A stretch of DNA of 64,000 bases from Duganella rivi. Lineage in GTDB: Bacteria; Pseudomonadota; Gammaproteobacteria; Burkholderiales; Burkholderiaceae_D. Under the pieces are notes generated by a model, which ran no database searches, was not told where the DNA came from, and saw only the letters and a list, made by a program, of their open reading frames with translations. The translations under genes and the position numbers were made by a program. Within the stretch, counting starts at the first letter, position 1; every line of letters begins with the position of its first letter. Where the stretch lies: the NCBI RefSeq assembly GCF_009857435.1, contig NZ_WWCK01000006.1:124001-188000 (forward strand). The letters run 5' to 3'. Shown here piece after piece: positions 8,701-18,445 of the stretch.

Positions 8701-11700
8701 GCGAGGCGGCCGTAAAGCTGCGCATCGGCCTCGCTGGCGTTCAGCTGGCGCAGCACGACCTGGCTATGCGTCCACGCCAGTTCGAATACGCGGTCGGCCA
8801 GATGGCGGTCTTGGTATTTGTCGATCAGGTGCAGCGCCGTGTCGCGCTGCTCGGTCATGCCGGTGACGATATCCACCGTCGCAAACTGGTCGGGCTGCAA
8901 GGTGATGGTGTAGCGGATTGCCACCACCGGATCGAGCACCGAGCCTTCGCCGCCGCTGAGCGGGCCTCGATTCAGCATGGCCAGCGGCGCCTGCGCCGTG
9001 TTGCCGCGGCCGATGAAGCGCGAGCGGTCGGTTTCAAACGATACGTTCACCACCGGCGCATCGTGCACCATCATCGAGTGCACGAGCCACGGCATGATGT
9101 CGCCCTGCCCGCGCGGACGGCGCGTGCACAGGATGGCGTTTTCGTCGCGCAGGATTTCGGTCTGCACGAATAGCTTGCTGAAGGCCGGATGCGCATTGTC
9201 GGCGGCGGCCGGCGCCATCACCACTTCGGCAAAGCTGGTGACTTCGATGGTGCGCACGCGGTCGCTCTTGTTGGTGATGCGGGTGCGGCGCAATTCGATA
9301 TCGTCTTCCGGCGAGACCACGATTTCGGTGTACAGGTCGATATGGCGGTCGCTGCGCCGGAACTCGGCGCGGCCTTCGGAGAAGATCACTTCAAACTTGC
9401 GCGGATCGACCAGCGTAGGCTGATAGGTGGTAGACCAGAATTCGCCATCTTCCACATCGCGCACGTAGCAGAAGTTGCCCCAGTTATCGCGCGTGCTGTC
9501 TTCGCGCCAGCGCGTCACGGCCAAGTCCTTCCAGCGGCTGTAGCTGCCGCCGGCGTTGGTGACCATGACGTGATAGCGGCCATTCGACAGCAACTGCGTT
9601 TCCGGCACTGGCGTGGAATGCTGCGTCAGTATCCGCATCGGCGCCGACTGCTCTACCGTGTTGGTGCGGATCGCCGCCAGTTCAGCGGTGTTGGAGTAGA
9701 AGGCGCCTGCTTGCGGGCTGCGTTCTTGCAGCACCAGCAGCGTCGATTGCAGCAGCGGGTCGGATTCAAACCGGCGCTGCATCGGCCGGTCGTGCAGCAG
9801 GTAGCTCAGGGACAGTAAGCCCATGCCCTGATGGTGAACCATGAACGAACGGATCACGGCGTAGTTCTGGCCGCGCGGCAGGCGCGAGGTGGTGTAGTCG
9901 ATCGCTTCGTAGAAGCCGTAGCGGCCCATGAAGCCCAGTTCCGCCATCTTTTGCAGATTGGCGCAGGAGGCTTCCGGCTCCACCATCAATCCCATCATGC
10001 TGGCATAAGGCGCGATGACCAGATCGTCGGCCAGACCGCGCTTGAGACCCAGTCCCGGCACGCCAAACGCGCGGTACTGGTAATTGAGGCTGGCGTCGAC
10101 CGTGTTGTAGCCGGATTCGGAAATCCCCCACGGCACGCTGCGGCGCTTGCCGTAATCGATTTGCGCGTCGATTACCGAGTGGTAGGTTTGGTCGAGCAGG
10201 GTGCTGGGATAATTTGGCATCACCAGCAGCGGCATCAGGTACTCGAACATGGAGCCGCTCCACGACAGCAGCACCGGCTTGCCTGCCACGATGCACAGCT
10301 GGCGGCCCAGCGCGAACCAGTGCTCTTGCGGCAGCTGCCCTTGCGCGATGGCGACGAAGCTGGCGAGGCGCACTTCCGATGCCAGCAAATCGTAGTAGCT
10401 GGCGTCCAGGCGGCGCTCGGTGACGTTGTAGCCGATGGCCAGCAAGTTGGTGGTCTGGTTGTAGAGGAAACCGTATTCCATCTGTGCGAATGCGCCGCAG
10501 CGCTGCGCCAGATCGGCCAGCGCGCGCATGCGTTCGTGCGCAGCGAGACTGCCTTGTTCAAACAGCCGCGCCAGTTGGTTTTGACGCTCGCGCTCAGCCG
10601 GCGCCAAGTCGCTGGCCGCGACGGCAGCGCTGGCGCGGGACAGGCCGGCCAGTTCGCGCAGGGTCGGCATACGCGCCATGCTGGTGTCGTACACCAAATC
10701 GCCCGACAGCGCAGACCATGGCGCCAGCGTATTCAACTCATCCAGCGCGGCGCGGCATTGCTGCTCCAGCGATGCCGCCCATGCGGCGCCGGCTTCGCTG
10801 TGGGCGGTGGCGTGCGGCAGCAGGTCATCAACGGCGGCGGCAACGCGCAGCAGCCATGCGTACAGTTGCTGAAGATTGGATGCATCCGGCGTTGGCGTCA
10901 GCGCGTTGAGCAAGGCGCTGGCTTTGTGGGTGGCGGTATCGGACAGTGTTTCGTCCAGCACGCGCGCGGTGGCGGTGATGCCGTCGACAATTTGCGGGCC
11001 GATCACCGGCTGGTCGTACAGGCCGGTGAGGCCGGGCTGCAAGGTCAGCAAGTGGCCGGCGAGGTTGCCGCTGTCCACCGTCGAGATGTAGATCGGCTGC
11101 AGCGGCTTGAGGGTCTGCGTATCGTACCAGTTGTAGAAGTGGCCTTGATGGCGCTCCAGCTTATCCATCGTGTCCAACGTGTTGGCGACGCGCGTCATCA
11201 TTTGCGCCACCGTGATATAGCCGAAATCGACGGCGGTCAAATTCGCCAGCAAGGCCAGGCCGATGTTGGTGGGCGAGGTGCGGTGCGCCACCACTTGCAC
11301 GGGGTGCTCCTGCATATTATCTGGCGGCAGCCAGTTGTCTTCCGGGCCGACGAAGCGGTCGAAGTAAGCCCAGGTGCGGCGCGCCAGTTGCTGCAGGAAT
11401 TGATTTTGCTCCGGCGTGAGTTGCGCGGATTTGCGCGCGATCGGGCGGCTGATCCAATCGGCCACCGCTGGCGCGACCAGCCACGCCAGCAGGAATAGCG
11501 CGGCGGGCGGCAAACTAGCAGGTTTCCATCCGAGCAGCGCGCCGCCGACGAACAGCGCCAGCACCGGCGCGATCCACATGGTGCGCCACGTGCTGGCCGC
11601 GCCGTCGGCCTGGCGTACCAGCGCCGATGCTCGCCACTCCAGCAGGCGGCGATGCGATACCACTGAGCGCCACAGGCTGCGCGAGATGGCGTCCATGCTG

Positions 11701-14432
11701 AAGTAGGCTTCGTACGGCAGGAAAACCAGCATCAGTATCGCGTGCGAGAACTGCATGCCGGCGCGGCGCAGCGCGGCGCGGATATGCTGGCTCCACAAGG
11801 TGTCGCGCGGACGGCGGCACAGGTCGTGCGTCATGCTCACCAGCGGTGGCAGGAAGATCACGGCAAGCACGGCGCCAGTCCACAGCCATGGGTCGGGCAG
11901 CCAGCGCCACGCGGTGATCAGCGACAGCACCAGGGCCGGCGCGGTCAGGCTGCGGCGCAGATTGTCGAACAGCTTCCAGCGCGACAGCAGCGACAGCGGA
12001 TTCTTTTCGCGCTTGCCGCTGCGGCCCGGCACACGGCCGGCCAGCCAGCCTATCAGCTGCCAGTCGCCGCGGATCCAGCGCTGGCGGCGGCTGACGTCTT
12101 CGCTGTAGCGCGCGGGATAGGCTTCGTAGAGTTGTGCATCGCTCAGCAAGCCGGCGCGCAGGTAGCAGCCTTCCAGCAGGTCGTGGCTGAGGATTTTGTT
12201 TTCCGGCAGGCGGCCGCCCAGCACTTGCTCGAACACGTCGACGTCGTAGATGCCCTTGCCGATGAAGGAGCCTTCGAAGAATACGTCTTGATACACGTCC
12301 GACACGGTGCGGGTGTAGGGATCGATGCCCGGTTCGCCGCCGCATAGTTTTTCATAGCGCGAGGCATTTTCGCTCGGCAGGCTGACCGCCACGCGCGGCT
12401 GCAGGATGCCGTAGCCTTCGGTCACGCGGCCGCGCTGCATATCGATACGCGCGCGGTTGAGCGGATGCTGCATGGTGGCGATGAATTGGGCGGCCGCATC
12501 GCGCGGCAATTGGGTATCGGTGTCCAGCGTGATGACGTAGCGGATGCTTGCCAATTCGCTGGTATCGCCCACCACCACCGAGAATTTGTCGCGCGCGCCG
12601 CCGCGCAGGTAGCGGTTCAGGTCTTCCAGCTTGCCGCGCTTGCGCTCATAGCCCATCCACACGCCTTCCTGCGGATTCCACAGGCGCGGGCGATGCAGCA
12701 GCAGGAAGGGCTGGTCTTCGGCGTACTTGTGATTGAGGTGGGTGGCGCAGCGTTTCAGCTGCTCGATCAGCGCATCATCGGTCGGCAGCTTCTCGGCGCG
12801 GGCGTCGGCGAAATCGGTCAGCAGGCAAAACTTCAAATTCGGATCGCGGTTGGCGAGGAAGCGCACTTCCATTTGCTCGAACAGGTCTTCGATGTTTTCC
12901 TTGCTGTAGACCAGTGTCGGCACCACCACCAGCGCACGCGCATCGGCCGGGATGCCGTCCTTGTAGTCCATGCGCGGCAAGGGATTGGGCCGCGTGACCA
13001 AAGTGGCAAACCAGTTCACGAGACTCAGCGCCAGCTGGCTGCTGCCCAGTAGCGCCAGCACGCCCAGCACCACCAGCACCAGACCATGCACGCCGTGGAA
13101 GGCGGCGCGCTCCAGCAGCAGCGCGGTGCACACCAGCGCTATCGCGGCGATGGCGCCGAGGTAGGAAGTCAGCGGCGAGGCGCGCGAGGTTTGCTGCAAG
13201 GCCTCCAGCCACGGACGGCGCATGCCCGCTTGATGCTCCAGCAGCGGCAGGCCGCCGCCGATTAAATAGAAGCCCACGTGGCCATGGCGCGCATCGCCCT
13301 TGCCGTGATGGTTGAGCGCCAGCTGCAAGGCTTGCTGCGCGACTTCCACTTCGCTGAAGCGCGAGCGCTTGGCGATTTTTTCAATCGCGTGGCGGTACTG
13401 GTCGCGCGTGGCGAATTCCATTTTGCCGTAGACGTCGGCCGGATCCTGGCGCAGCGTTTGTTCGACCACGCTCATGGTCTCGACAAACTCTTGCCAGTCC
13501 ATGGTGCCGAGGAAGCGCAGGCTGCCGATGCTGTTGGCGATCGATACCTGCTCCGCTGCCTGCAATTGAATCTCGGCCTGGATCTGCTGCTCGATGGTCT
13601 GCCCGCTTTCTGCGAGGCGGTGCGTGATCCACGTCAGCGCCAGGGTCAGCGCGGGGCTTTGTCCTTGCAGGCGGCGCGCCAGCTCGGCCACGAAGGCGCT
13701 GGTGATGGGCGGATTGGAACGCGCCATATCGGCCACCATCAAGATCAAGCCGCTCGGATTCTTGTCCGCGATCTCGGTCATCTGGTCGGCCCAGGTGTTG
13801 GCGAGGTCGCGCTGGATGCGGTTCTCGGCCATGCGCGCGGCCACGCGGCGCAGATTCTCGATCAGCGCCAGCCGCAGCATGATAGGAATCGCCCACAATT
13901 CGCCCAGCTTGAGCGTGGCGACTTCTTGGTAGGCGTCGACAAAGCGGCACAGCGATTCGGGATCGACGCGGCCATCGCCGTGGGAAATGATTTCCAGCGC
14001 GATTTTGTACACGCGCGGGCAGCCATCCCACGCGCCCTTGCCCAAGCGCGGCAATTCCTTGCTGTAATCCTTGGGCAGGTGGCGGCGGGCAATACGGATT
14101 TGTTCTTCGATTAAATAGAAATTGTCCAGCAGCCACTCTGAGGCTGGCGTGATCTGGCGCCCGGCCTTGACGGCGGCGGTCAGCTCGTCGCAGGTGGAGT
14201 CGATAATGGCGGCGTTTTCCGAGAGCCGCGACAACAGGCGGTCACGCCCGCCGCGCTTGCTCAACTCGTGATGCCGCGCCAGCGTCTTGCCGTGCGCCGC
14301 CATTTGGGCAGCGCTGAACAATTCTGCCCGCAGCGGCAAATCCTCATCGTCTTCGTCGGAGAGCATGGCGCCGGACGGCGATTCGCGAAAGCCGAGCGCG
14401 AGCTCAGGCAGCAGGGGATGGGGGGTATTCAA
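5736..14432 (-). CDS. ndvB: Cyclic beta-1,2-glucan synthase-like giant protein (NdvB/ChvB type)
   Basis: About 2898 aa, the size of NdvB (about 2830). Order: cytoplasmic N-terminal region; several membrane helices; a GT84 glycosyltransferase domain with LDTDTQLP (about residue 632) and QRWIRGDW (about 781); more membrane helices; a large carbohydrate-binding/glucoamylase-like middle; then a C-terminal GH94 phosphorylase-like domain with SCDWNDGMDK (Asp about 2567) and GYVPGVRENGGQY. In NdvB these make, cyclise and size-control osmoregulated periplasmic glucans. Start: an open frame runs upstream to 14534, but TTG at 14432 has GAGG seven bases before it and gives LNTPHPLLPEL, so TTG is preferred. 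Monocistronic in appearance; its 3' end overlaps the Mn exporter by 30 bp. Confidence 0.88.
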   Translation of the reverse strand: MNTPHPLLPELALGFRESPSGAMLSDEDDEDLPLRAELFSAAQMAAHGKTLARHHELSKRGGRDRLLSRLSENAAIIDSTCDELTAAVKAGRQITPASEWLLDNFYLIEEQIRIARRHLPKDYSKELPRLGKGAWDGCPRVYKIALEIISHGDGRVDPESLCRFVDAYQEVATLKLGELWAIPIMLRLALIENLRRVAARMAENRIQRDLANTWADQMTEIADKNPSGLILMVADMARSNPPITSAFVAELARRLQGQSPALTLALTWITHRLAESGQTIEQQIQAEIQLQAAEQVSIANSIGSLRFLGTMDWQEFVETMSVVEQTLRQDPADVYGKMEFATRDQYRHAIEKIAKRSRFSEVEVAQQALQLALNHHGKGDARHGHVGFYLIGGGLPLLEHQAGMRRPWLEALQQTSRASPLTSYLGAIAAIALVCTALLLERAAFHGVHGLVLVVLGVLALLGSSQLALSLVNWFATLVTRPNPLPRMDYKDGIPADARALVVVPTLVYSKENIEDLFEQMEVRFLANRDPNLKFCLLTDFADARAEKLPTDDALIEQLKRCATHLNHKYAEDQPFLLLHRPRLWNPQEGVWMGYERKRGKLEDLNRYLRGGARDKFSVVVGDTSELASIRYVITLDTDTQLPRDAAAQFIATMQHPLNRARIDMQRGRVTEGYGILQPRVAVSLPSENASRYEKLCGGEPGIDPYTRTVSDVYQDVFFEGSFIGKGIYDVDVFEQVLGGRLPENKILSHDLLEGCYLRAGLLSDAQLYEAYPARYSEDVSRRQRWIRGDWQLIGWLAGRVPGRSGKREKNPLSLLSRWKLFDNLRRSLTAPALVLSLITAWRWLPDPWLWTGAVLAVIFLPPLVSMTHDLCRRPRDTLWSQHIRAALRRAGMQFSHAILMLVFLPYEAYFSMDAISRSLWRSVVSHRRLLEWRASALVRQADGAASTWRTMWIAPVLALFVGGALLGWKPASLPPAALFLLAWLVAPAVADWISRPIARKSAQLTPEQNQFLQQLARRTWAYFDRFVGPEDNWLPPDNMQEHPVQVVAHRTSPTNIGLALLANLTAVDFGYITVAQMMTRVANTLDTMDKLERHQGHFYNWYDTQTLKPLQPIYISTVDSGNLAGHLLTLQPGLTGLYDQPVIGPQIVDGITATARVLDETLSDTATHKASALLNALTPTPDASNLQQLYAWLLRVAAAVDDLLPHATAHSEAGAAWAASLEQQCRAALDELNTLAPWSALSGDLVYDTSMARMPTLRELAGLSRASAAVAASDLAPAERERQNQLARLFEQGSLAAHERMRALADLAQRCGAFAQMEYGFLYNQTTNLLAIGYNVTERRLDASYYDLLASEVRLASFVAIAQGQLPQEHWFALGRQLCIVAGKPVLLSWSGSMFEYLMPLLVMPNYPSTLLDQTYHSVIDAQIDYGKRRSVPWGISESGYNTVDASLNYQYRAFGVPGLGLKRGLADDLVIAPYASMMGLMVEPEASCANLQKMAELGFMGRYGFYEAIDYTTSRLPRGQNYAVIRSFMVHHQGMGLLSLSYLLHDRPMQRRFESDPLLQSTLLVLQERSPQAGAFYSNTAELAAIRTNTVEQSAPMRILTQHSTPVPETQLLSNGRYHVMVTNAGGSYSRWKDLAVTRWREDSTRDNWGNFCYVRDVEDGEFWSTTYQPTLVDPRKFEVIFSEGRAEFRRSDRHIDLYTEIVVSPEDDIELRRTRITNKSDRVRTIEVTSFAEVVMAPAAADNAHPAFSKLFVQTEILRDENAILCTRRPRGQGDIMPWLVHSMMVHDAPVVNVSFETDRSRFIGRGNTAQAPLAMLNRGPLSGGEGSVLDPVVAIRYTITLQPDQFATVDIVTGMTEQRDTALHLIDKYQDRHLADRVFELAWTHSQVVLRQLNASEADAQLYGRLANSVIYPNAALRADASTLIKNQRGQSGLWAYAISGDLPIVLLQIKDPANIELARQMVQAHAYWRLKGLVVDLVIWYEDQSGYRQALHDQIMGLIASGIDAQAIDRPGGIFVRLADQIANEDRVLLQSVARAIISDARGTLAEQIKRPAAPAMRMPPLMADSRGEYADAGPVTHPARGLVLENGIGGFTPDGREYVITTSHAQRTPAPWSNVLANPQFGTVISESGQAYTWHENAHEYRLTPWNNDPVSDASGEAFYLRDEQSGQFWSPTALPARGNGDYITRHGFGYSVFEHIEAGIHSEMTTFVAVDAPIKYTVLKVRNDSSVPRRLSAFGYVEWVLGDMRSKSGMHIITEADPVSGALFAKNAYNTEFSGRVAFFNCDAAQRTFTADRTEFVGRNGTLASPAALRRARLSGKIGAGLDACAAIQAPFDLLPGQEREIVFALGVGGRRNADASSLVQKHRSAGAAQEALAAVHAHWEQALGAVRIETPEPELDVIANGWLMYQTIACRIWARSGYYQSGGAFGFRDQLQDAMATIHTQPQLLRDQLLLCAAHQFLEGDVQHWWHPPSDRGVRTHCSDDYLWLPLGTWRYVASTGDMAILDESVPYLEGRPVKPEEDSYYDLPARSGEQGSLYDHCVRAIRNGLRFGQHGLPLIGSCDWNDGMDKVGEHGKGESVWLAFFLCEVLKRFAEVADLRHDQAFAAECREHARRIAANVEQNAWDGEWYRRAYFDDGTPLGSHTNEECQIDSISQSWGVLSGAADPVRVRGAMEQVNQRLVRRDSGIIQLLDPPFDKAGPNPGYIRGYVPGVRENGGQYTHAAIWTAMAFAHLGETERAWELARMINPVMHGRTAEGSAIYKVEPYVVTADVYAVPPHVGRGGWSWYTGSSGWMYRLIIESLLGLTRTAQHLKLEPRMPQGWTHFTLTYRYQSTSYHIRVVQSAAEAPQLTVDGVPQRDQMIELSDSGGVRQVELLLPALPAASDAQAGAGA

Positions 14433-14567
14433 CTTTGACCTCGCTTCTGTTCTGCGCACGGCAGTATGGGTCAGGAAATCGTACTGGGGCGCACGGCATG
14501 CGACTGTGCGCTGACGTACATACGAGGTCAGCAAAAGAAATGGGCCGCAGTTGCGGCCCGGAATACG

Positions 14568-16655
14568 CTATGCGGCGAGAGGAAGCGGCGGGGCCAGCGC
14601 GAGGCCGCCGCTGAGGCTGTACGCCTGCTGGTGACCAAGGCGACGCAGGCATTGCGCGGCCTTCATGCTGCGGTTGCCGCTGCGGCAGAAGAACACCAGC
14701 GGCGCCTGTTCGGCGCGCAGCCAGCCACTAGCGTGCTCAGCCAAGCGGCTCAGCGGCACGCTCAGCGCCACGCGGCCGGCCAGCGCTGGCGCGATGGCGG
14801 CGGCAAACTCGTATGGCTCGCGCACATCGACCAGGCGCGCGTTTGGATGCGCTTGCAGGAAGGCGTCGAGCGCGCTCCTGTCGAGTTGCGCGTCGGCAGC
14901 GAGCGTTGCCTGCGGTGCAGCGACGGTGCAGAACTGGTTGTGCTCGTCACGCGTTGGGCACAGCAGGGTCTGCGCGGTGCTTACCGCGTGCAGCGCTTGC
15001 TGCACCGGGTGGGCGCTGAAGGCGAAGCGTACCGATGCGGCCGGCAGCGTCGCGCCTTGCGGCGTGCCCAGCAGATAGGCGCGCAGTTCGTCGCCGGTGC
15101 CGCAGTGCACGCAGGCCAGCACTTGTTGGCCGAGCTTGATGCTGGCGGCGCCGCTGCCGTTTTCCAGCACAAGGCCGGCAGCGGCGTTCAGCGGCCAGCC
15201 ATACTCGTCGGCATCGGCGTGGCGGTTGAAATGGCGGCCCAGCGCCTCGATCAGCATGGCGCGGCCGGCGTTCGGCAAGGTGCTGACGATGGCTTGCACC
15301 TGGTAATTCTGGCAGCGCACATAGGATTCGATGCGGGCCACGTGATCGGGCAGCGGATCGATGACGATGCAGCTGCGGCTGGCGGCGTCCAGCACCATCC
15401 AGCTGCACGCGCCCTCCACGCCCAGTTGCAACAAGCCGTCATGCGGCACGGCGGTGCGTTCGGATGGGATCAGACAGCTCGCGCGCAACGCAGCGCCGCA
15501 ACGTTCGATGCGGGCGCAGGCGGCGGCGATGGTGGCCTCGTCGGCCAGCGGGCCGAACGACATACGGATGGCGCCGGCGCTGCGCCACAGCGGCAAGCCC
15601 ATGGCGTCCAGCACGTAGCTCGGCGCTGCCTTGGACGAGGAACAGGCGCTGCCGGCGCTGACGCGCACCTCGGCGGCGTCGAACACGTCCATCAGCTCGC
15701 GGCTGGAGAGGCCCGGTACGGCGAAGTTCAGCGTGGTTGGCAGCGCTTTGTCGAAAGGATTGTTGAAAACCACGCCCGGCAGTGCGGCGCGCAGGCTGTC
15801 GGCGAGACGCGCGCGGAAGGCGCACAGCTCGGCTTGGGTGCGGAAGGTGTCGCCGCGTTCCAGTGCGGACAGCACGGCGCCCAGCGCGGCGATGCCGGCC
15901 ATGTTCTCGGTGCCGGAGCGCTGGCCCGACTCCTGCCCGCCGCCCATGATCAGCGGCGTGAACGGCGCGCCGGCGCGCACGTACAGCATGCCGATGCCTT
16001 TTGGCGCATACAGTTTATGGCCGGAGAACGGCGCGTAATCGATGCGGGTAGACGACAGATCCAGCTTGAGCTTGCCCAGCGCCTGGACGCAGTCGACCAT
16101 CCACAGGGCTGCGGTATTGGTTTGCGCCAGCACCGCTTCAATGCCAATGAGGTCGCTGACGACACCGGTTTCGTTGTTGGCGGCCATGGTGCAGACCATG
16201 GCCGCTTGCGGCGCCACCTCGCGCAGCGCTGCCAGGTCATGCACACCGTCGTGGCCGACCGGCAGCTTGTGCAGCGCCAGGTTCAGGCCCAGCAGGCGAT
16301 TCCAGTGCGCCAGGCTTTCCGGCACGGCTTTGTGTTCGGTAGCGCCATAGACCAGCAGCGAGCCGATGGCCTCGCCCGCGTCGCGGCGTTCGCGCAATGC
16401 GACCAATGCCGACAGCACGGCGGTCTGGATGCCCTCGGTGGCGCCGCTGTTGAACATCAGGCGGCCCTGACCCACGCCCAGCAGACGCGCGGCGCAGGCA
16501 CGGGCGTCGTCGAGGATCACTTTAGCCTTGAGGCCGGTCGCGTGGGTGCTGCTCGGATTGCCGTAGCGCTGGCCCATGGCGTCGATGGCCGCGGCGATGG
16601 CGGCGGGGAGCACAACGCTGGTGGCGTTGCTGTCGAGGTAGATTTCGGTAGTCAT
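14568..16655 (-). CDS. Cysteine desulfurase fused to a rhodanese domain
   Basis: 695 aa. Residues 1-385 are a class V aminotransferase-fold cysteine desulfurase (NifS/IscS-like): MTTEIYLDSNAT start, GATEG, PLP Lys214 in SGHK, and catalytic Cys338 in SAGSACSSSK. Residues about 400-545 resemble a metallo-beta-lactamase (ETHE1-like) fold in spacing but lack the HxHxDH metal motif (VSTLPNAGRA where it would be). Residues 565-690 are a rhodanese with active-site loop C657-RSGNRS. The protein could pass persulfide sulfur from cysteine to an internal rhodanese acceptor. It is divergent from an Lrp-type regulator 99 bp away, which probably controls it in response to an amino acid. Confidence 0.88.
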   Translation of the reverse strand: MTTEIYLDSNATSVVLPAAIAAAIDAMGQRYGNPSSTHATGLKAKVILDDARACAARLLGVGQGRLMFNSGATEGIQTAVLSALVALRERRDAGEAIGSLLVYGATEHKAVPESLAHWNRLLGLNLALHKLPVGHDGVHDLAALREVAPQAAMVCTMAANNETGVVSDLIGIEAVLAQTNTAALWMVDCVQALGKLKLDLSSTRIDYAPFSGHKLYAPKGIGMLYVRAGAPFTPLIMGGGQESGQRSGTENMAGIAALGAVLSALERGDTFRTQAELCAFRARLADSLRAALPGVVFNNPFDKALPTTLNFAVPGLSSRELMDVFDAAEVRVSAGSACSSSKAAPSYVLDAMGLPLWRSAGAIRMSFGPLADEATIAAACARIERCGAALRASCLIPSERTAVPHDGLLQLGVEGACSWMVLDAASRSCIVIDPLPDHVARIESYVRCQNYQVQAIVSTLPNAGRAMLIEALGRHFNRHADADEYGWPLNAAAGLVLENGSGAASIKLGQQVLACVHCGTGDELRAYLLGTPQGATLPAASVRFAFSAHPVQQALHAVSTAQTLLCPTRDEHNQFCTVAAPQATLAADAQLDRSALDAFLQAHPNARLVDVREPYEFAAAIAPALAGRVALSVPLSRLAEHASGWLRAEQAPLVFFCRSGNRSMKAAQCLRRLGHQQAYSLSGGLALAPPLPLAA

Positions 16656-16754
16656 CCGTATAGCTTACGCACTGAAGCTGAAATAAACGTACCAAAATTA
16701 CGCTTGCAAGCCTAAGATGTAGTTGTTTTATACTCCCATTTACGGAATGTTAGA

Positions 16755-17231
16755 ATGAACCAACTTGACCGCTACGATTACGCCATTCTCGACGCCCTGC
16801 AACGCGACGGCACGCTGTCGGTTGCCCAGCTAAGCGAGCAGGTCGGCCTGTCCTCCACGCCATGCTGGAAACGGCTGCGCCGGCTGGAAGAGGAAGGCTA
16901 TATCGAGAACCGCGTGGCCATCATCAACCGCCGTAAAGTGGGCTTGCCGGTGACGGTATTTGTCAGCATCCGCATCACCCAGCACGATGAAAGCTGGTTC
17001 GCGCGCTTTGCCGACGCCGTGGCGGCCCTGCCGGAAATCCAGGAGTTTCACCGCATGAGCGGCGACGTGGACTATCTTTTAAAGGTGGTTACCACCGATA
17101 TCGAAGGATATGACCGATTTTACAAGAAGTTGATTAAATCCGTGAAACTCACCGGCGTGTCGTCGGCGTTTTCCATGGAGCAGATCAAGATCACCACCTC
17201 TCTGCCGCTAGGCCTGCTGTCGCACCAATAA
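16755..17231 (+). CDS. Lrp/AsnC family transcriptional regulator
   Basis: 158 aa. The N-terminal helix-turn-helix (LDRYDYAILDALQRDG, SVAQLSEQVGLSSTPCWKRL) is followed by an RAM/ACT-like effector domain (GDVDYLLKVVTTD). Full length for the family. It is divergently placed against the cysteine desulfurase-rhodanese gene, so cysteine or another amino acid is a reasonable but untested effector. Start ATG at 16755. It ends 37 bp before the HPP-CBS gene on the same strand. Confidence 0.9.
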   Translation: MNQLDRYDYAILDALQRDGTLSVAQLSEQVGLSSTPCWKRLRRLEEEGYIENRVAIINRRKVGLPVTVFVSIRITQHDESWFARFADAVAALPEIQEFHRMSGDVDYLLKVVTTDIEGYDRFYKKLIKSVKLTGVSSAFSMEQIKITTSLPLGLLSHQ

Positions 17232-17268
17232 ATGCGATAATGCATCTTTAAAATACTGGATTAAGTCC

Positions 17269-18441
17269 ATGCGCGCCTTCTTTGCCAGCTGGCTGCCCAG
17301 CCCTGCCACTGCCAACCGCCGAGAACAATTGCGCGCCGCCGCCGGCGCCCTGCTCGGCATCGTGCTGACCGCCCTGCTCAGCCAAGCGCTGCTGAAATCA
17401 ACCCATGCGGCGGCCTTCCTCGTCGCGCCGATCGGCGCCTCCTCGGTGCTGCTGTTTGCGCTGCCGTCCAGTCCCCTGGCGCAGCCGTGGTCTGCCATTG
17501 GCGGCAACGTCATCAGCGGATTGCTGGGCGTGGCGTGCGTGCGCTGGCTAGGCCACAGCCTGCCGCTGCCCTTACTTGCAGGCGTGGCTTGCGGCGCGGC
17601 AATTGCCGCCATGTTCGCCCTGCGCTGCCTGCATCCGCCCGGCGGCGCGGTGGCGCTGACCACGGTGATCGGCGGCGCGGCGGTACAGGCGGCCGGCTTT
17701 GAATTCGTGCTGATGACGGTGCTGGCCGATACCGTGCTGCTGGTGCTGATGGCCATCACTTACAACAATCTGACCGGGCGCAGCTATCCGCACGTGCAGC
17801 AAGCCGCGCACATCAACCCGCACGCCACCAAGGACGCGGTGCCGACCGTGCGGCTTGGTTTCAAGCCGGAAGACCTGGACGCGGTGCTGCAACAGCACAA
17901 CCAAGTGCTGGACATTAGCCGCGACGACCTGGAATCGCTGTTCATGCAGACCGAGCAGCGCGCTTACAACCGCCGCTTCGGCATCATCCATTGCGCCGAC
18001 ATCATGTCGCGCGATGTGATCAGCGCCGAGTTCGGCACTGGCCTGGCAGAAGCGTGGTCGCAAATGCGCACGCACCGCGTGGCGGCGCTGCCGGTGCTGA
18101 ACCGCGCGCGGCGCGTAATCGGCATTGTCACCCAGAGCGATTTCCTCGAGCACGGCGGGCTGGACGACTACGGCAGCATCCGCCAGCAACTCCAACGCTT
18201 CTTGCGCAAGAGCGGCGTAACGCATACGGAAAAAGCCGAGGTGGTGGGCCAGATCATGAGCGCCCATCCAACCACTGCGCGCATCGATACGCCCATCGTC
18301 GACCTGGTGCCTCTGATGGCGGACTCAGGCTTCCATCACATCCCCATCGTCGACCAAGAGCAGCGATTTGTCGGCATCGTTACCCAATCGGACTTGCTGG
18401 CGGCGCTCTACGAAAGCCGCTTCGCCGAAGCGGCCGCATAA
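17269..18441 (+). CDS. HPP family membrane protein with C-terminal CBS pair
   Basis: 390 aa. The first 175 residues are an HPP domain: four hydrophobic segments and the name-giving LHPPGGAVALT at about residue 122-132. The C-terminal part holds two CBS motifs (MSRDVISAEFGTGLAEAW at about 245 and IMSAHPTTARIDTPIVDL at about 328), which usually bind adenosyl ligands and regulate the attached module. HPP proteins have been linked to nitrite/anion transport in plastids and cyanobacteria; the substrate here is unknown. It may be co-transcribed with the Lrp gene (37-bp gap). Confidence 0.85.
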   Translation: MRAFFASWLPSPATANRREQLRAAAGALLGIVLTALLSQALLKSTHAAAFLVAPIGASSVLLFALPSSPLAQPWSAIGGNVISGLLGVACVRWLGHSLPLPLLAGVACGAAIAAMFALRCLHPPGGAVALTTVIGGAAVQAAGFEFVLMTVLADTVLLVLMAITYNNLTGRSYPHVQQAAHINPHATKDAVPTVRLGFKPEDLDAVLQQHNQVLDISRDDLESLFMQTEQRAYNRRFGIIHCADIMSRDVISAEFGTGLAEAWSQMRTHRVAALPVLNRARRVIGIVTQSDFLEHGGLDDYGSIRQQLQRFLRKSGVTHTEKAEVVGQIMSAHPTTARIDTPIVDLVPLMADSGFHHIPIVDQEQRFVGIVTQSDLLAALYESRFAEAAA

Positions 18442-18445
18442 AAAA

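Noticed and set aside
14433..14534. N-terminal extension of the glucan synthase to the first possible start.
   Set aside because: It lacks a Shine-Dalgarno and its sequence (RQRTVACRAPQYD) is not like the family; the TTG at 14432 has GAGG at good distance.
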